Made by a program: the position numbers and the translations under genes
Notes under the pieces: generated by a model
The model's database searches: none
What the model saw: only the letters and a program-made list of their open reading frames with translations
What the model was told of the DNA's origin: nothing
In this document: positions 17,097-25,646 of the stretch, in pieces
Layout of the letters: every line of letters begins with the position of its first letter
Position numbering within the stretch: position 1 is the stretch's first letter
Assembly (NCBI RefSeq): GCF_900095725.1
Contig: NZ_FMMP01000006.1
Coordinates: forward strand, 1,302,001 to 1,366,000
Direction of reading: 5' to 3'
Source of the DNA: Cellulosilyticum sp. I15G10I2
GTDB taxonomy: Bacteria > Bacillota > Clostridia > Lachnospirales > Cellulosilyticaceae
DNA length: 64,000 nucleotides

Positions 17097-18806
17097 CTAC
17101 AGGCTCGCTATAGCACTCCTAAGATCCAGTCTTCCATAGCCTTCTATAGGATTTGGGTATTCTATCCCCCTCCTTCTTGTGGCACCTCTTATAAAAATAC
17201 CTCTGGCAATTCTAGTATTCATATTTTGTAAATTACCTTGTATAACTGCCCACTCCATTAAAAGAGTGGCTGCCGATGCAGTGATAGCCGCGGCTATACT
17301 TGTACCCGTATAGGTTGTATAACCCCCTCCTAGAAGCGGTCCTTTTACATTAACACCTGGTGCAATAAGCTCTGGCTTTGCGATATAGTTTACTGTCGGC
17401 CCTCTTCCTGATCCTACATAAATGCTTTGATCAATGTAGTCATAAGCGCCTACTGTCATAACATACTCAGCAGTTGAAGGAATTGCTATCGTCATTAAAA
17501 TTTCTGCTCTTAAAAACATTGTTTCTTCTGTTATAAATTCATTTCTTTGAAGCCACATATGGTAGTGACCATTTGTCACTTCCTGTCCATAGACTGTAAC
17601 GCTCCATACTCCTGGTGTTGGCTTTTCAAATCTTATAATTGTATTTTGCAAGCCATTTTGTATATTGGGGTAGTTATAGTTTATCGTAATCCGCGTTGTT
17701 TCAAGCCCAAAGGTATAAGAAGTAACCTCTTGAGGAATAACCGGAACCCTCTCAATAACTTGACCAATAGGGCTTCTGATAGATACAGCAACCTTGTCTG
17801 TTATATTTGTCCAGAGATAAGCTATAAATCCCCTGACCTCTTCTTGTGATACACTAATCTCTATATCCTGCATTGCCCCTTCTGTTAATGTGCCACTAAA
17901 ATGATGGCCGCTATTTGCTTCATTGCCTGCAGCAACGACTACCACAATGTTTTTTATAAGGCTTATTTGATCTAAATACTGTTCCACAATGGTACTGCCG
18001 TCATGAGCTCCAGCATTGTCTCCCATCCCAATACAAATAATAAGGGGCATCTGAAATTCAGTGGCCATTTGCACAAGATAGTTAACCCCTGTTAGGAAGT
18101 CGTTCTCTTCATAGGCATCATCATCTACCTCAATGAAATAATATTCTTTTAAATAAGCCTTAGCAGGCCTTAATTTCACCATTGCAATTAACGCTTCCGG
18201 TGCACCACCCCTGTACTCCCCGGTCCCTGTCTTATCGTCTCCCGCCGCGACCCCTGCTAAAAAAGTCCCGTGCCCAACATCATCTTGTGTCGGAACAATC
18301 TCATAAGGATTCTCTGATATTAGAGCTTGGTTAATCGCCTCAGCTGTATATTCAGTACCGTATGTATAGCCAGAGGGTGAATTACCAGGTAATGTCTGAT
18401 CCCATATTCTTATAATTCTTGTCGTATGATCCGCATGTTGAAAAAGTTTATTTGTATACTCTATGCCGGTGTCTACAAAACCAATTATGACACCGTTTCC
18501 AGTAAGTGATGCAAAAGGATAGTTATGAAACATCGCGATATTAGTCTGGACTAGTGCTTCCTCTGTTGCATAAAGCCCATAGAGTGCCGGTATAGTTAGA
18601 AAAGCCTCCTGATTCTTTAGTCTTTCAAAAGCATCTTCTTCACCTTGTGGTATTTCTACATGGATAAGCCTATTAATAATGGGTTCAAAAATAAGGCTTG
18701 GATAGGCTGCTCTAATACGTTCTATAGGCTGCAAGCTTTGCAGCATATAATCTCTTATTATCAAATTATTATTTAAACCATTATTTTGCCTGAATTCATC
18801 TGTCAT
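17097..18806 (-). CDS. Csp-like S8 subtilase 4
   Basis: A Csp-type subtilase of about 569 residues and a close paralogue of subtilase 3. The start MTDEFRQNN at 18806 is chosen because GAGGTGTCCT precedes it; an ATG 12 bases upstream forms part of that site. Numbered from here, the triad is D112 (GFVDTGIEYT), H179 (VGHGTFLAGVAAG) and S503 (YTGTSIAAAITAS), with the oxyanion Asn in AAGNEANSGHHFSG. It is followed by pseudoprotease 2 in the same order as subtilase 3 and pseudoprotease 1, which points to duplication of a two-gene cassette. A copy of the hairpin leader stands just upstream. The substrate is unknown; pro-SleC or a sister Csp is plausible. Confidence 0.87.
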   Translation of the reverse strand: MTDEFRQNNGLNNNLIIRDYMLQSLQPIERIRAAYPSLIFEPIINRLIHVEIPQGEEDAFERLKNQEAFLTIPALYGLYATEEALVQTNIAMFHNYPFASLTGNGVIIGFVDTGIEYTNKLFQHADHTTRIIRIWDQTLPGNSPSGYTYGTEYTAEAINQALISENPYEIVPTQDDVGHGTFLAGVAAGDDKTGTGEYRGGAPEALIAMVKLRPAKAYLKEYYFIEVDDDAYEENDFLTGVNYLVQMATEFQMPLIICIGMGDNAGAHDGSTIVEQYLDQISLIKNIVVVVAAGNEANSGHHFSGTLTEGAMQDIEISVSQEEVRGFIAYLWTNITDKVAVSIRSPIGQVIERVPVIPQEVTSYTFGLETTRITINYNYPNIQNGLQNTIIRFEKPTPGVWSVTVYGQEVTNGHYHMWLQRNEFITEETMFLRAEILMTIAIPSTAEYVMTVGAYDYIDQSIYVGSGRGPTVNYIAKPELIAPGVNVKGPLLGGGYTTYTGTSIAAAITASAATLLMEWAVIQGNLQNMNTRIARGIFIRGATRRRGIEYPNPIEGYGRLDLRSAIASL

Positions 18807-18829
18807 AGGACACCTCATTAAACCATTAA

Positions 18830-18863
18830 ATGCTCAAAATCTATTGTTTTAGACCTTGAGCAT
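18830..18863 (-). repeat. Conserved hairpin leader, copy 2 of 3
   Basis: Arms 18830-18843 and 18850-18863 pair over 14 bases, with two G-U pairs where copy 1 has one. That variation keeps the stem. It lies 23 bases before the start of subtilase 4, the same distance as copy 1 from subtilase 3. Confidence 0.75.
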
Positions 18864-18960
18864 TCTTACTTCTCTAACTATATTTATGCTAGAAACATTC
18901 TAATTATTATTAGCTGCTTAAAATTCCACTGTTAAATAGCGAGAATATATTACAGATCCC

Positions 18961-20652
18961 TCATATATTAGCAATAGAATTCCTAAGATCGAGCCTGCCA
19001 AAGCCTTCTGCGGGATTTGGATATTCTACGCCTCTTCTTTTTATAGTACCTCTTATTAAAATCCCTCTGGCAATTCTAGTATTCATTTCTCTCAAATTAC
19101 CATCTATTACGGCCCATTGCATCAAAAGTGCTGCCGCTGAGGCGGTGATAGCCGCAGCTGAACTGGTCCCTACATAAGTTGTAAACCCCCCTCCTACTCT
19201 TGGCCCTTCTATATTAACACCAGGAGCAATAAGCTCAGGCTTGATTTGTCCGTCTGATCTTGGCCCTCTTCCTGAACCCACATAGACACTTTGGTCGATA
19301 TAATCATAAGCCCCTATTGTAATCACGTTTTCTCCTGTTGAAGGAATCGCCACCGTAATCAAAGTATCTGACCTTAAAAATCTTGTGCCATCCAAAACAA
19401 ATCCGCTTCTTGGAAGCCACATATTATAGACTCCTCTAATTATTTCTTCGCCATAAATCGAAACAATCCAAAGTCCAGGGGTAGGATCTTGAAATCTAAC
19501 CAGAATGTTTTGTGCCCCTGTTTGTACATCTGGATAATTATACGTTACTGTGACAACTGTCCGTTCAAGACTAAAATTATAAGTACGGGTTTGATTAGGT
19601 ACAACGGGGACCTTTTGAATATTCTGTCCTATAGGACTTCTTATTGAAATAGCAAGTATATCTGACGCGGATGCCCAGACATTAAGGTAAAACCCACTCT
19701 CTCCCTCTGCCACATTGATCTCTACGTCTTGCCTTTGTCCTGTCATAACAACCCCTGCAAAGTGATGACCACTATTGGCCTCATTACCTGCTGCTGCTAC
19801 CATTATAACGTTCTGAACTACTGTTTGAGCATTTAAATATCTCTCAGTTATTGTTGTCCCATCGTGTGCACCTTCATTATTCCCTATACCAATACAGATA
19901 ACAAGCGGTCGCTGGAGATCTAGCGCCATTTGTATAAGATAATTCACACCGGCTATAAAATCATTATCTTGATAAGCAACGCTCTGTTCTGGAACAAAAT
20001 AATAGTTTTTTAGATAGGCTCTAGCAGGCCTTAACTTCACCATTGCAATCATAGCATCCGGTGCACCGCCTCTAAAGAGTCCTGCTCCGCTTTTATCATC
20101 CCCCGCTGCAACGCCTGCTAGAAAAGTACCATGTCCTATCTCATCATAACTTGGTACAATTGCAAAAGGATTATCCGATGCAAGTGCTACATTAATAGTT
20201 TCCTGTGTATATTCAGTACCATATGTATACCCTCTGGGCGGGATACCATCTATGGTTTGATCCCATATTCTTATAATCCTTGTGGTATTATCAGCTTGTT
20301 GAAAAACAGGATTTGTATAATCAATCCCTGTATCAACAAAACCAATAATGACATTATTGCCTCTAAGCGGACCAAAAGGGTAGTCATGAAACATAAGTAT
20401 ATTGGTATCAATAAAAGCCTCTGTCGCATTAATCCCATACAATGCCGGAGGCGCTAAAAAGCTAACATCATTCCGTAGTCTTATAAATTCATTATCTGCC
20501 CCCGGCGGAACTGTCACATAATAAATTTGACTGGCCAGTGCCTCAAATAAAAGACTTGGATAACTTACTACAAGACTCTCTTGAGATTGATAGGTTTGTA
20601 AAATATATTCCCTTATACGCAAAAGCGTGTCTTGTCTTAACATCTGCTCCAT
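18961..20652 (-). CDS. Csp-like S8 subtilase 5
   Basis: A 563-residue Csp-type subtilase with triad D107 (GFVDTGIDYT), H174 (IGHGTFLAGVAAG) and S497 (YVGTSSAAAITAS), plus the oxyanion Asn in AAGNEANSGHHFAG. Its prodomain, core and insert match subtilases 3 and 4 almost without gaps, so they are paralogues. The ATG follows GAAGAGGTGATTT. Unlike subtilases 3 and 4 it is not followed by a pseudoprotease gene. Upstream lies the remnant of a long pseudoprotease (20744-21389), so the original pairing has been disturbed. No hairpin leader directly precedes it; the nearest is at 21442. It may be transcribed with the remnant. Confidence 0.86.
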   Translation of the reverse strand: MEQMLRQDTLLRIREYILQTYQSQESLVVSYPSLLFEALASQIYYVTVPPGADNEFIRLRNDVSFLAPPALYGINATEAFIDTNILMFHDYPFGPLRGNNVIIGFVDTGIDYTNPVFQQADNTTRIIRIWDQTIDGIPPRGYTYGTEYTQETINVALASDNPFAIVPSYDEIGHGTFLAGVAAGDDKSGAGLFRGGAPDAMIAMVKLRPARAYLKNYYFVPEQSVAYQDNDFIAGVNYLIQMALDLQRPLVICIGIGNNEGAHDGTTITERYLNAQTVVQNVIMVAAAGNEANSGHHFAGVVMTGQRQDVEINVAEGESGFYLNVWASASDILAISIRSPIGQNIQKVPVVPNQTRTYNFSLERTVVTVTYNYPDVQTGAQNILVRFQDPTPGLWIVSIYGEEIIRGVYNMWLPRSGFVLDGTRFLRSDTLITVAIPSTGENVITIGAYDYIDQSVYVGSGRGPRSDGQIKPELIAPGVNIEGPRVGGGFTTYVGTSSAAAITASAAALLMQWAVIDGNLREMNTRIARGILIRGTIKRRGVEYPNPAEGFGRLDLRNSIANI

Positions 20653-20743
20653 AAATCACCTCTTCTATATCATGAACTGCTCTATACAATTTATGCCCTC
20701 TATACATCAATTATTAATTGGAGCTTGCTTCTTAGCTAAAATT

Positions 20744-21389
20744 TTATAGAGTAGGTGCTGCAACAAGTAATCTGCTTAAAAGTTGTATATCAAAGATACC
20801 ATAACCATGACTTGGATTAGGATACTGAACCGCCTCAAACTGCTTGAGATTATTTAGTATGATATTATTCATAACAACTGTATTAGGAAAAGGCACCTGA
20901 ACTGATTAACATATAAAGCGCTTCGTCAGGCATATGAATGTCTGCATAGATTATAAGAGACTTATTACGCTCTTTAGCAAGGTTACATAAATATCCTATA
21001 CATCGGATAGTGCTTATGGCGTCTATAGCATTATTTTCACTGCCGCAGTATATAACTTCACTTGTTCTATGTACACTGCTGGCACTACATCTGGTGCTGC
21101 CTGTTTGCATGTCATAATAACTGTCTATTTGGTCACCCGGTAGTCCTACCCCTATAACAGCGACTAGTATGCCTGGGGTATTTACTAGTGTCTGGTCTAA
21201 TCGTTCTTGTGTATGGCCTAGCTGAATTTCAAAGCTTGGCTCCATAGAGTGTACTAAGTCATTAAGCCAATTTAAGTATTTTTCATTTATATCAAGTTCC
21301 GTATACCCCTTACCTAGAGGTTCAACATGAGCTGCATATTGATCTAAATATCTATTTGTATACTCACTATGGGCTGCAATAACTTTCAT
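20744..21389 (-). pseudogene. Remnant of a third long Csp-like pseudoprotease (internal deletion and frameshift)
   Basis: The gene begins normally with an ATG at 21389 after TGGAGGTATTT and encodes MKVIAAHSEYTNRYLDQYAAH, with NAIDAISTIRCIGYL and NKSLIIYADIHMP matching the N-terminal half of pseudoproteases 1 and 2. After about 165 matching residues it runs into a short foreign tail and stops at 20883. In another frame, 20744-20899 encodes PFPNTVVMNNIILNNLKQFE and YPNPSHGYGIFDIQLL, which is the extreme C-terminus of the same family. About 580 residues in between are missing. A truncated product of about 168 residues could still be made from its intact ribosome site. Confidence 0.88.
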
Positions 21390-21441
21390 AAATACCTCCA
21401 TTTTAATTGATTGACAGATCAATACATTCTCAAATGAAAAA

Positions 21442-21473
21442 ATGCTCAAATCTATTTTTTAGATTTTGAGCAT
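21442..21473 (-). repeat. Conserved hairpin leader, copy 3 of 3
   Basis: Arms around 21442-21453 and 21461-21473 pair with one bulged base. GCATAAATATAAT and ATAATAATTACT follow upstream, as in the other copies. It lies between the exonuclease gene and the pseudoprotease remnant, at the head of the whole array. Confidence 0.7.
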
Positions 21474-21522
21474 CTCTCTCCCCTATTATATTTATGCGAT
21501 ATACCTAGTAATTATTATTTTT

Positions 21523-22230
21523 TTATATTTTGCCATGTTCAGAAATAATATGGTCAATAAGCTTGCTGCATTGTGATTTTGTAAGTGCATCTATATCTTG
21601 TTTTAAAGTAATCTGATGTCTATGACATAAGTTTAACAAATAAGCCTTTTGTCTTTTAGTCAGCGGAACACTTTTAGGAATTTCCCACGCCATAGGCAGT
21701 GGTTCAAAAAGTTTAGGCTCTATATGATAAAATTCATCTTTTAAATGCAGGTACAGTTCATGCGTGGCAAAAGCATCATCATAAGCTCTATGCGCATTTT
21801 CTAAGTTGATATGATAATGGGCGCATAGATCCCCGAGTCTTCTGCTTGGCAGCTCGTGAAGCATCTTTCTTGCAATGACTAAAGTATCTAACCCCATTTT
21901 ATCAAAAGGCAGTCCCATATTTATTGCTTTTACCTTAAGCATCCTATAATCAAAAAGGATGATATTATGTCCTACTAAAGGAACATCCTTACAAAAATTT
22001 ATAAATTTTGGCATCACCGTCTCGATGGGCGGTTCGTATTGAACCATTTCATTTGTAATGCCTGTTATCGATGTAATATAAGGTGATATTTCTTGTGTTG
22101 GACAAATAAGCTGATTAAACTCACCGGCCACACGCCCCTTTTCTACATAGACTGCTCCAATTTCTATAATATCACTTGTTAGTGGATGTGCTCCTGTTGT
22201 TTCTATATCTACAACGACATATGTATTCAT
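21523..22230 (-). CDS. DnaQ/PolC-type 3'-5' exonuclease (DEDDh)
   Basis: This 235-residue protein has a DEDDh exonuclease domain over about residues 1-175. The motifs are VVDIETTG (D8, E10), GHNIILFDYRML, and AHRAYDDA with the catalytic His and Asp. The 60-residue C-terminal extension (VPLTKRQKAYLLNLCHRHQ...) is helical and not part of the nuclease. Stand-alone proteins of this class are annotated as DNA polymerase III epsilon-like and work in proofreading or repair; no polymerase is adjacent. It lies upstream of the Csp array on the same strand, separated by 133 bases that hold a hairpin leader. It diverges from nrdD. Confidence 0.9.
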   Translation of the reverse strand: MNTYVVVDIETTGAHPLTSDIIEIGAVYVEKGRVAGEFNQLICPTQEISPYITSITGITNEMVQYEPPIETVMPKFINFCKDVPLVGHNIILFDYRMLKVKAINMGLPFDKMGLDTLVIARKMLHELPSRRLGDLCAHYHINLENAHRAYDDAFATHELYLHLKDEFYHIEPKLFEPLPMAWEIPKSVPLTKRQKAYLLNLCHRHQITLKQDIDALTKSQCSKLIDHIISEHGKI

Positions 22231-22416
22231 TATTCTTCTCCTTTATATCATTCCGGGTCTACTTTATATTTTACAACACACGGTCTATATTGCAAACATT
22301 CTTTTACATTTATAATATCCTATTTCTAGCAAATTGGAATCATGACTTTTTTTTATTTTTTTTACCAAATCCTATTGACAAAAAACTTCTAAACTACTCT
22401 CTTGTAATTTACACAT

Positions 22417-22472
22417 GCAACATATAGTATAGTATTAGCCAAGAGTTATGCATATATGGTACTTGGTATAAT
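22417..22472 (+). promoter_or_regulatory. nrdDG promoter with probable tandem NrdR boxes
   Basis: An extended -10 element (TGGTATAAT, 22464-22472) is preceded by two NrdR-box-like sites, GCAACATATAGTATAG (22417-22432) and one centred on CATATATG (22451-22458). Their ATAT cores are about 30-32 bp apart, the three-turn spacing usual for NrdR. The rest of the 282-base gap shows a TTGACA at 22375-22380 but no well-spaced partner. Confidence 0.55.
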
Positions 22473-22512
22473 GTGAAGTTCTTATGATTTTATATTTTAA
22501 GGGGGATATTTA

Positions 22513-24630
22513 ATGAAGTATTATGTGATCAAGCGTGATGGCAGAAAGGTAAGTTTTGACTTATCTAAAATAGATAATGCTATCACCCGTTCAGCAAAAA
22601 ACCTGAACTTATCTGTAGATATAGCTGTTATTTCACAAGAAGTCGAAAATCGTATTAGAGGGTCCTATAAATACGAGATTGATGTTGAACAAATCCAAGA
22701 TCTTATTGAAGATACACTTATGGATCTTAAATTAATAGATATTAAAAATTCTTACTCTAACTATCGCAAAGAAAGAACACGTATTCGAGATTTAAAATCT
22801 GAACTTATGGATACTGTACATAGTATTGGTGTTGAAACCGATCGCGATAATGCCAATGTAGGCAATAATTTTTCATCTAAATTACTTAGAATAGCTAGTG
22901 AAACCAATAAATGGCATAACCTTTCTAAAATGCCTAAACGACTTGCTAAACTTCATGAACTTGGAGATTTATATTATCATGACTTAGATAGCTATAATTT
23001 AGCTACAAACTGTTTACATATCGATACAGGCAAAGTCTTTGAAAACGGCTTTAATACAGGTTATGGTACCATCCGTCAGCCTAAAAGAATTGAATCTGCG
23101 GCTGAGTTATCTTGTATCTTGCTCCAGGCTTCTCAAAATGATATGTTTGGGGGACAATCCCATGTTAATTTCGACAATGACATGGCGCCTTATGTAAAAT
23201 CTACTCGTGATGAAATCTTTGAGGAATACGCGGCACTAAAAGACTGTATGGCAGAAGAAGATTTTGTATCCTTTGCTGAAAGCAAGCTTATCTCCCGTGT
23301 GCGTCAAGCTATGCAAGGCATTGTTTATAACCTCAATACAATGCATTCAAGAGCTGGTTCTCAAGTACCTTTTAGCAGTCTTAATGTGGGAGTTCCTCAG
23401 TCTGCTGATGCTGCTTTAGTGTGCCAAATTTTCTTAGAAGAATATGAAAAAGGACTAGGTAAAAATGAGCAGCCTATATTCCCTAATATTATCTTTAGAG
23501 TAAAACTCGGCGTAAACCGCAGACCGGAAGACCCTTACTACTATTTGTTTAAACTGGCTTGTAAAGTAGCTGGTTCTCGTATGAATCCTACTTTTATGAA
23601 TTTAGATGCCGATTTTAATCTGCATTATTACAATATGGGTATACTTCCTGCAACTATGGGCTGCAGAACTTATATATGTTCCAATGTGAATGGTCAAGAA
23701 GGTCCTAACAGACGGGGTAACAATGCACCGACTACTATTAACCTGCCTCGTATTGCAATAGAAGCTAAGGGGGATTTAGATAGATTCTGGGAGCTCTTAG
23801 ACAAGAAACTGAATCTCGCAAAAGAATCACTTCTCTATCGTTATGAGGTGCTTAAAAAGCTTAAGGTGAAAGATATGCCATTTGTAATAGGTGAAGGACT
23901 GATGCTGGGGTCTGAGGGACTCGGCCCTAATGACAGTATTGATCCTATTCTTAAGAATGGTTCATGGAGCATTGGATTTATCGGTCTTGCTGAAACCCTT
24001 ATCTCACTTACGGGCTCTCATCACGGCCAGTCAGAAAAAGCCCGTGAACTCGGTTATCAGATCGTTCAGTGTATGAGAGACTTTACGGATAAAGCAACTT
24101 ATGATACACAGATGAACTGGAGTTGCTATGCTACTCCTGCAGAAGGCTTAAGCGGTAAATTCGTACTTCAAGACCGTGTTAAATACGGTGTTATTGAAGG
24201 GGTAACAGATAAAGATTACTATACCAATAGTTTTCATGTGCCTGTTGGCTTTACCATCTCTATCCCTGATAAAGTACAGATTGAGGCACCTTTCCATAAA
24301 ATGTGTAACGCAGGGCATATCAGCTACATTGAAGTAGATGGTTATCCTGAAGGCGATACACTGGAGAAGATCATTACATATGCTTATGACCATTCTAATA
24401 TCAGCTATCTTGGCATTAACTTTCATTTAAGATATTGTAAAGACTGCGGTACCTATATCAATGAACATTCTAAGACATGCCCTGATTGCTCTGGTACAAA
24501 TATTCAAGGCATAAGCCGTGTAACAGGCTACCTAAGTCTTGATGAAAGGTTTGGAAACGGGAAACTTTCTGAAAGAAGAGACAGACTTTCTCATGATGGC
24601 AGCAATAAAAATACTTATACGAGCGTATGA
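22513..24630 (+). CDS. nrdD: Anaerobic ribonucleoside-triphosphate reductase
   Basis: NrdD reduces ribonucleoside triphosphates to deoxy forms with a glycyl radical, in the cytoplasm and only without oxygen. The 705-residue length is normal. The N-terminal ATP-cone covers about residues 1-90 (KYYVIKRDGRKVSFDLSKI). The catalytic barrel includes NLNTMHSRAGSQVPFSSLNVG and MGCRTYICSNVNGQEGPNRRGN. Near the C-terminus a zinc site CKDCG...CPDCSG precedes the radical loop RVTGYLS with Gly672. The ATG follows AAGGGGGATATTTA. It overlaps nrdG by four bases (ATGA), so the two are translationally coupled. Probable NrdR boxes upstream suggest repression when dNTP/ATP is plentiful. Confidence 0.97.
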   Translation: MKYYVIKRDGRKVSFDLSKIDNAITRSAKNLNLSVDIAVISQEVENRIRGSYKYEIDVEQIQDLIEDTLMDLKLIDIKNSYSNYRKERTRIRDLKSELMDTVHSIGVETDRDNANVGNNFSSKLLRIASETNKWHNLSKMPKRLAKLHELGDLYYHDLDSYNLATNCLHIDTGKVFENGFNTGYGTIRQPKRIESAAELSCILLQASQNDMFGGQSHVNFDNDMAPYVKSTRDEIFEEYAALKDCMAEEDFVSFAESKLISRVRQAMQGIVYNLNTMHSRAGSQVPFSSLNVGVPQSADAALVCQIFLEEYEKGLGKNEQPIFPNIIFRVKLGVNRRPEDPYYYLFKLACKVAGSRMNPTFMNLDADFNLHYYNMGILPATMGCRTYICSNVNGQEGPNRRGNNAPTTINLPRIAIEAKGDLDRFWELLDKKLNLAKESLLYRYEVLKKLKVKDMPFVIGEGLMLGSEGLGPNDSIDPILKNGSWSIGFIGLAETLISLTGSHHGQSEKARELGYQIVQCMRDFTDKATYDTQMNWSCYATPAEGLSGKFVLQDRVKYGVIEGVTDKDYYTNSFHVPVGFTISIPDKVQIEAPFHKMCNAGHISYIEVDGYPEGDTLEKIITYAYDHSNISYLGINFHLRYCKDCGTYINEHSKTCPDCSGTNIQGISRVTGYLSLDERFGNGKLSERRDRLSHDGSNKNTYTSV

Positions 24631-25115
24631 TAAGCCTCCGTGTCGCTGGATTTTTAGACCATTCTACAGTAAACGGCGAAGGTTTTAGGAGTGTTTTATT
24701 CCTATCAGGCTGTCATCATAACTGCCTGGGCTGTCATAATAAATTACAGCAAGACTTTGCTTATGGCGAAGACCTTCCCATTACTGAGATCATAGCTAAA
24801 ATTTCAAAAAACAAACGTTTACTTGATGGTGTTACCATCTCGGGCGGTGAACCTTTTGAACAAAGTGAAAATCTTAGACCTTTACTTGGAGCACTCAAAA
24901 AACTCGATCTTTCTATTTGGGTTTATACAGGCTATTTATATGAAGACTTAACTAAAGATCCGATTAAATCCTTGCTGCTGCCGTTTATTGATGTCCTTGT
25001 AGATGGTCCCTATATAGAAGCTTATGCAGATGCAAACCTTAAATACCGTGGTTCTTCTAACCAAAGATTTTTAAATTTAACTGAAGGTAAAATTTCTGCC
25101 TATTTAACTTATTAA
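24627..25115 (+). CDS. nrdG: Anaerobic ribonucleotide reductase activating protein
   Basis: NrdG is a small radical-SAM enzyme that installs the glycyl radical on NrdD. The iron-sulfur motif CxxxCxxC is at C29, C33 and C36 (SGCHHNCLGCHN). GVTISGGEPFEQ is the GGE motif that binds S-adenosylmethionine. The length of 162 residues is normal. It begins inside the nrdD stop codon and is followed by a strong terminator, so the operon has only these two genes. Confidence 0.96.
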   Translation: MISLRVAGFLDHSTVNGEGFRSVLFLSGCHHNCLGCHNKLQQDFAYGEDLPITEIIAKISKNKRLLDGVTISGGEPFEQSENLRPLLGALKKLDLSIWVYTGYLYEDLTKDPIKSLLLPFIDVLVDGPYIEAYADANLKYRGSSNQRFLNLTEGKISAYLTY

Positions 25116-25141
25116 GCCAAGCTATTTAGTTATTGTATTTT

Positions 25142-25177
25142 AAAAAGCAGTAAGAATATGTATTCTTACTGCTTTTT
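25142..25177. terminator. Terminator after nrdDG (may work both ways)
   Basis: A 17-base perfect inverted repeat (25142-25158 with 25161-25177) starts with A5 and ends with T5. It lies between nrdG and a converging small membrane-protein gene. Confidence 0.85.
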
Positions 25178-25195
25178 ATATGTACGCTATTATCT

Positions 25196-25510
25196 TTATA
25201 AAAGATAGCCTATAAACCAGCCTATAATAAGTACTGTAAAAATAACAGACATGCTTCGGCCTATATCTGCACCATAATCATCCCTATATCTATCGCCTAA
25301 ATACCATGCAGGCAGCAAGAAAATCATTGAGTAGAATAAAGTGTAATGTACGCCCGTATTGCCTTCTGACCATGCTTGAAGACCTAAAGCCTTTAATACA
25401 TAATCCCCTATGCACATGCCATTTGAGAATGTGATACTAAAGCCTAGTCCTAAAATGAGTAATACAATTGAAAAGCTTCCCACTCCTATCTTATGTTTTA
25501 AACTTTCCAT
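25196..25510 (-). CDS. Small three-helix membrane protein, unknown function
   Basis: I do not recognise a family. The 104-residue protein starts at an ATG at 25510 behind AGGGGGAAGC; the frame is open further upstream but has no ribosome site there. Hydrophobic stretches are GSFSIVLLILGLGFSITFS, TLFYSMIFLLPAWYLG and SVIFTVLIIGWFIGYLL, with a charged loop DRYRDDYGADIGR between the last two. This predicts three membrane helices. It converges on nrdG and lies downstream of the ldh gene on the same strand with a 136-base gap. The real-gene call rests on the ribosome site and the membrane pattern. Confidence 0.65.
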   Translation of the reverse strand: MESLKHKIGVGSFSIVLLILGLGFSITFSNGMCIGDYVLKALGLQAWSEGNTGVHYTLFYSMIFLLPAWYLGDRYRDDYGADIGRSMSVIFTVLIIGWFIGYLL

Positions 25511-25646
25511 GCTTCCCCCTTTCTGTGTGTCACAAGCACTCCTGTAAATTTTTACCTTTAATGGTAATATTATAGTACATATTATATAATATTTCAATAA
25601 TAAAAAACTTATTCTATTGTTTATAATTTTTCAGGGGACAGTACCA

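Noticed and set aside
6753-20652. The subtilases as ordinary secreted degradative proteases
   Set aside because: None has a signal peptide; lengths, prodomain, insert position and the IWDQ motif fit Csp proteins better.
841-21389. One operon of sleC with the Csp genes
   Set aside because: sleC is on the opposite strand and is separated by a strong terminator and the ABC operon.
20883-21449. Short intact gene of 188 residues
   Set aside because: Its N-terminus matches the long pseudoproteases and their C-terminus follows in another frame, so it is a deletion remnant. The first 20 residues lie upstream of the ribosome site.
21390-21522. Clear sporulation sigma promoter in the repeated leader
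   Set aside because: GCATAAATAT resembles CATA-type -10 boxes, but I could not place a matching -35 in all three copies.
25634-25645. GGGGACAGTACC as the end of a small mobile element
   Set aside because: Only one copy, no inverted partner or target duplication in the window.
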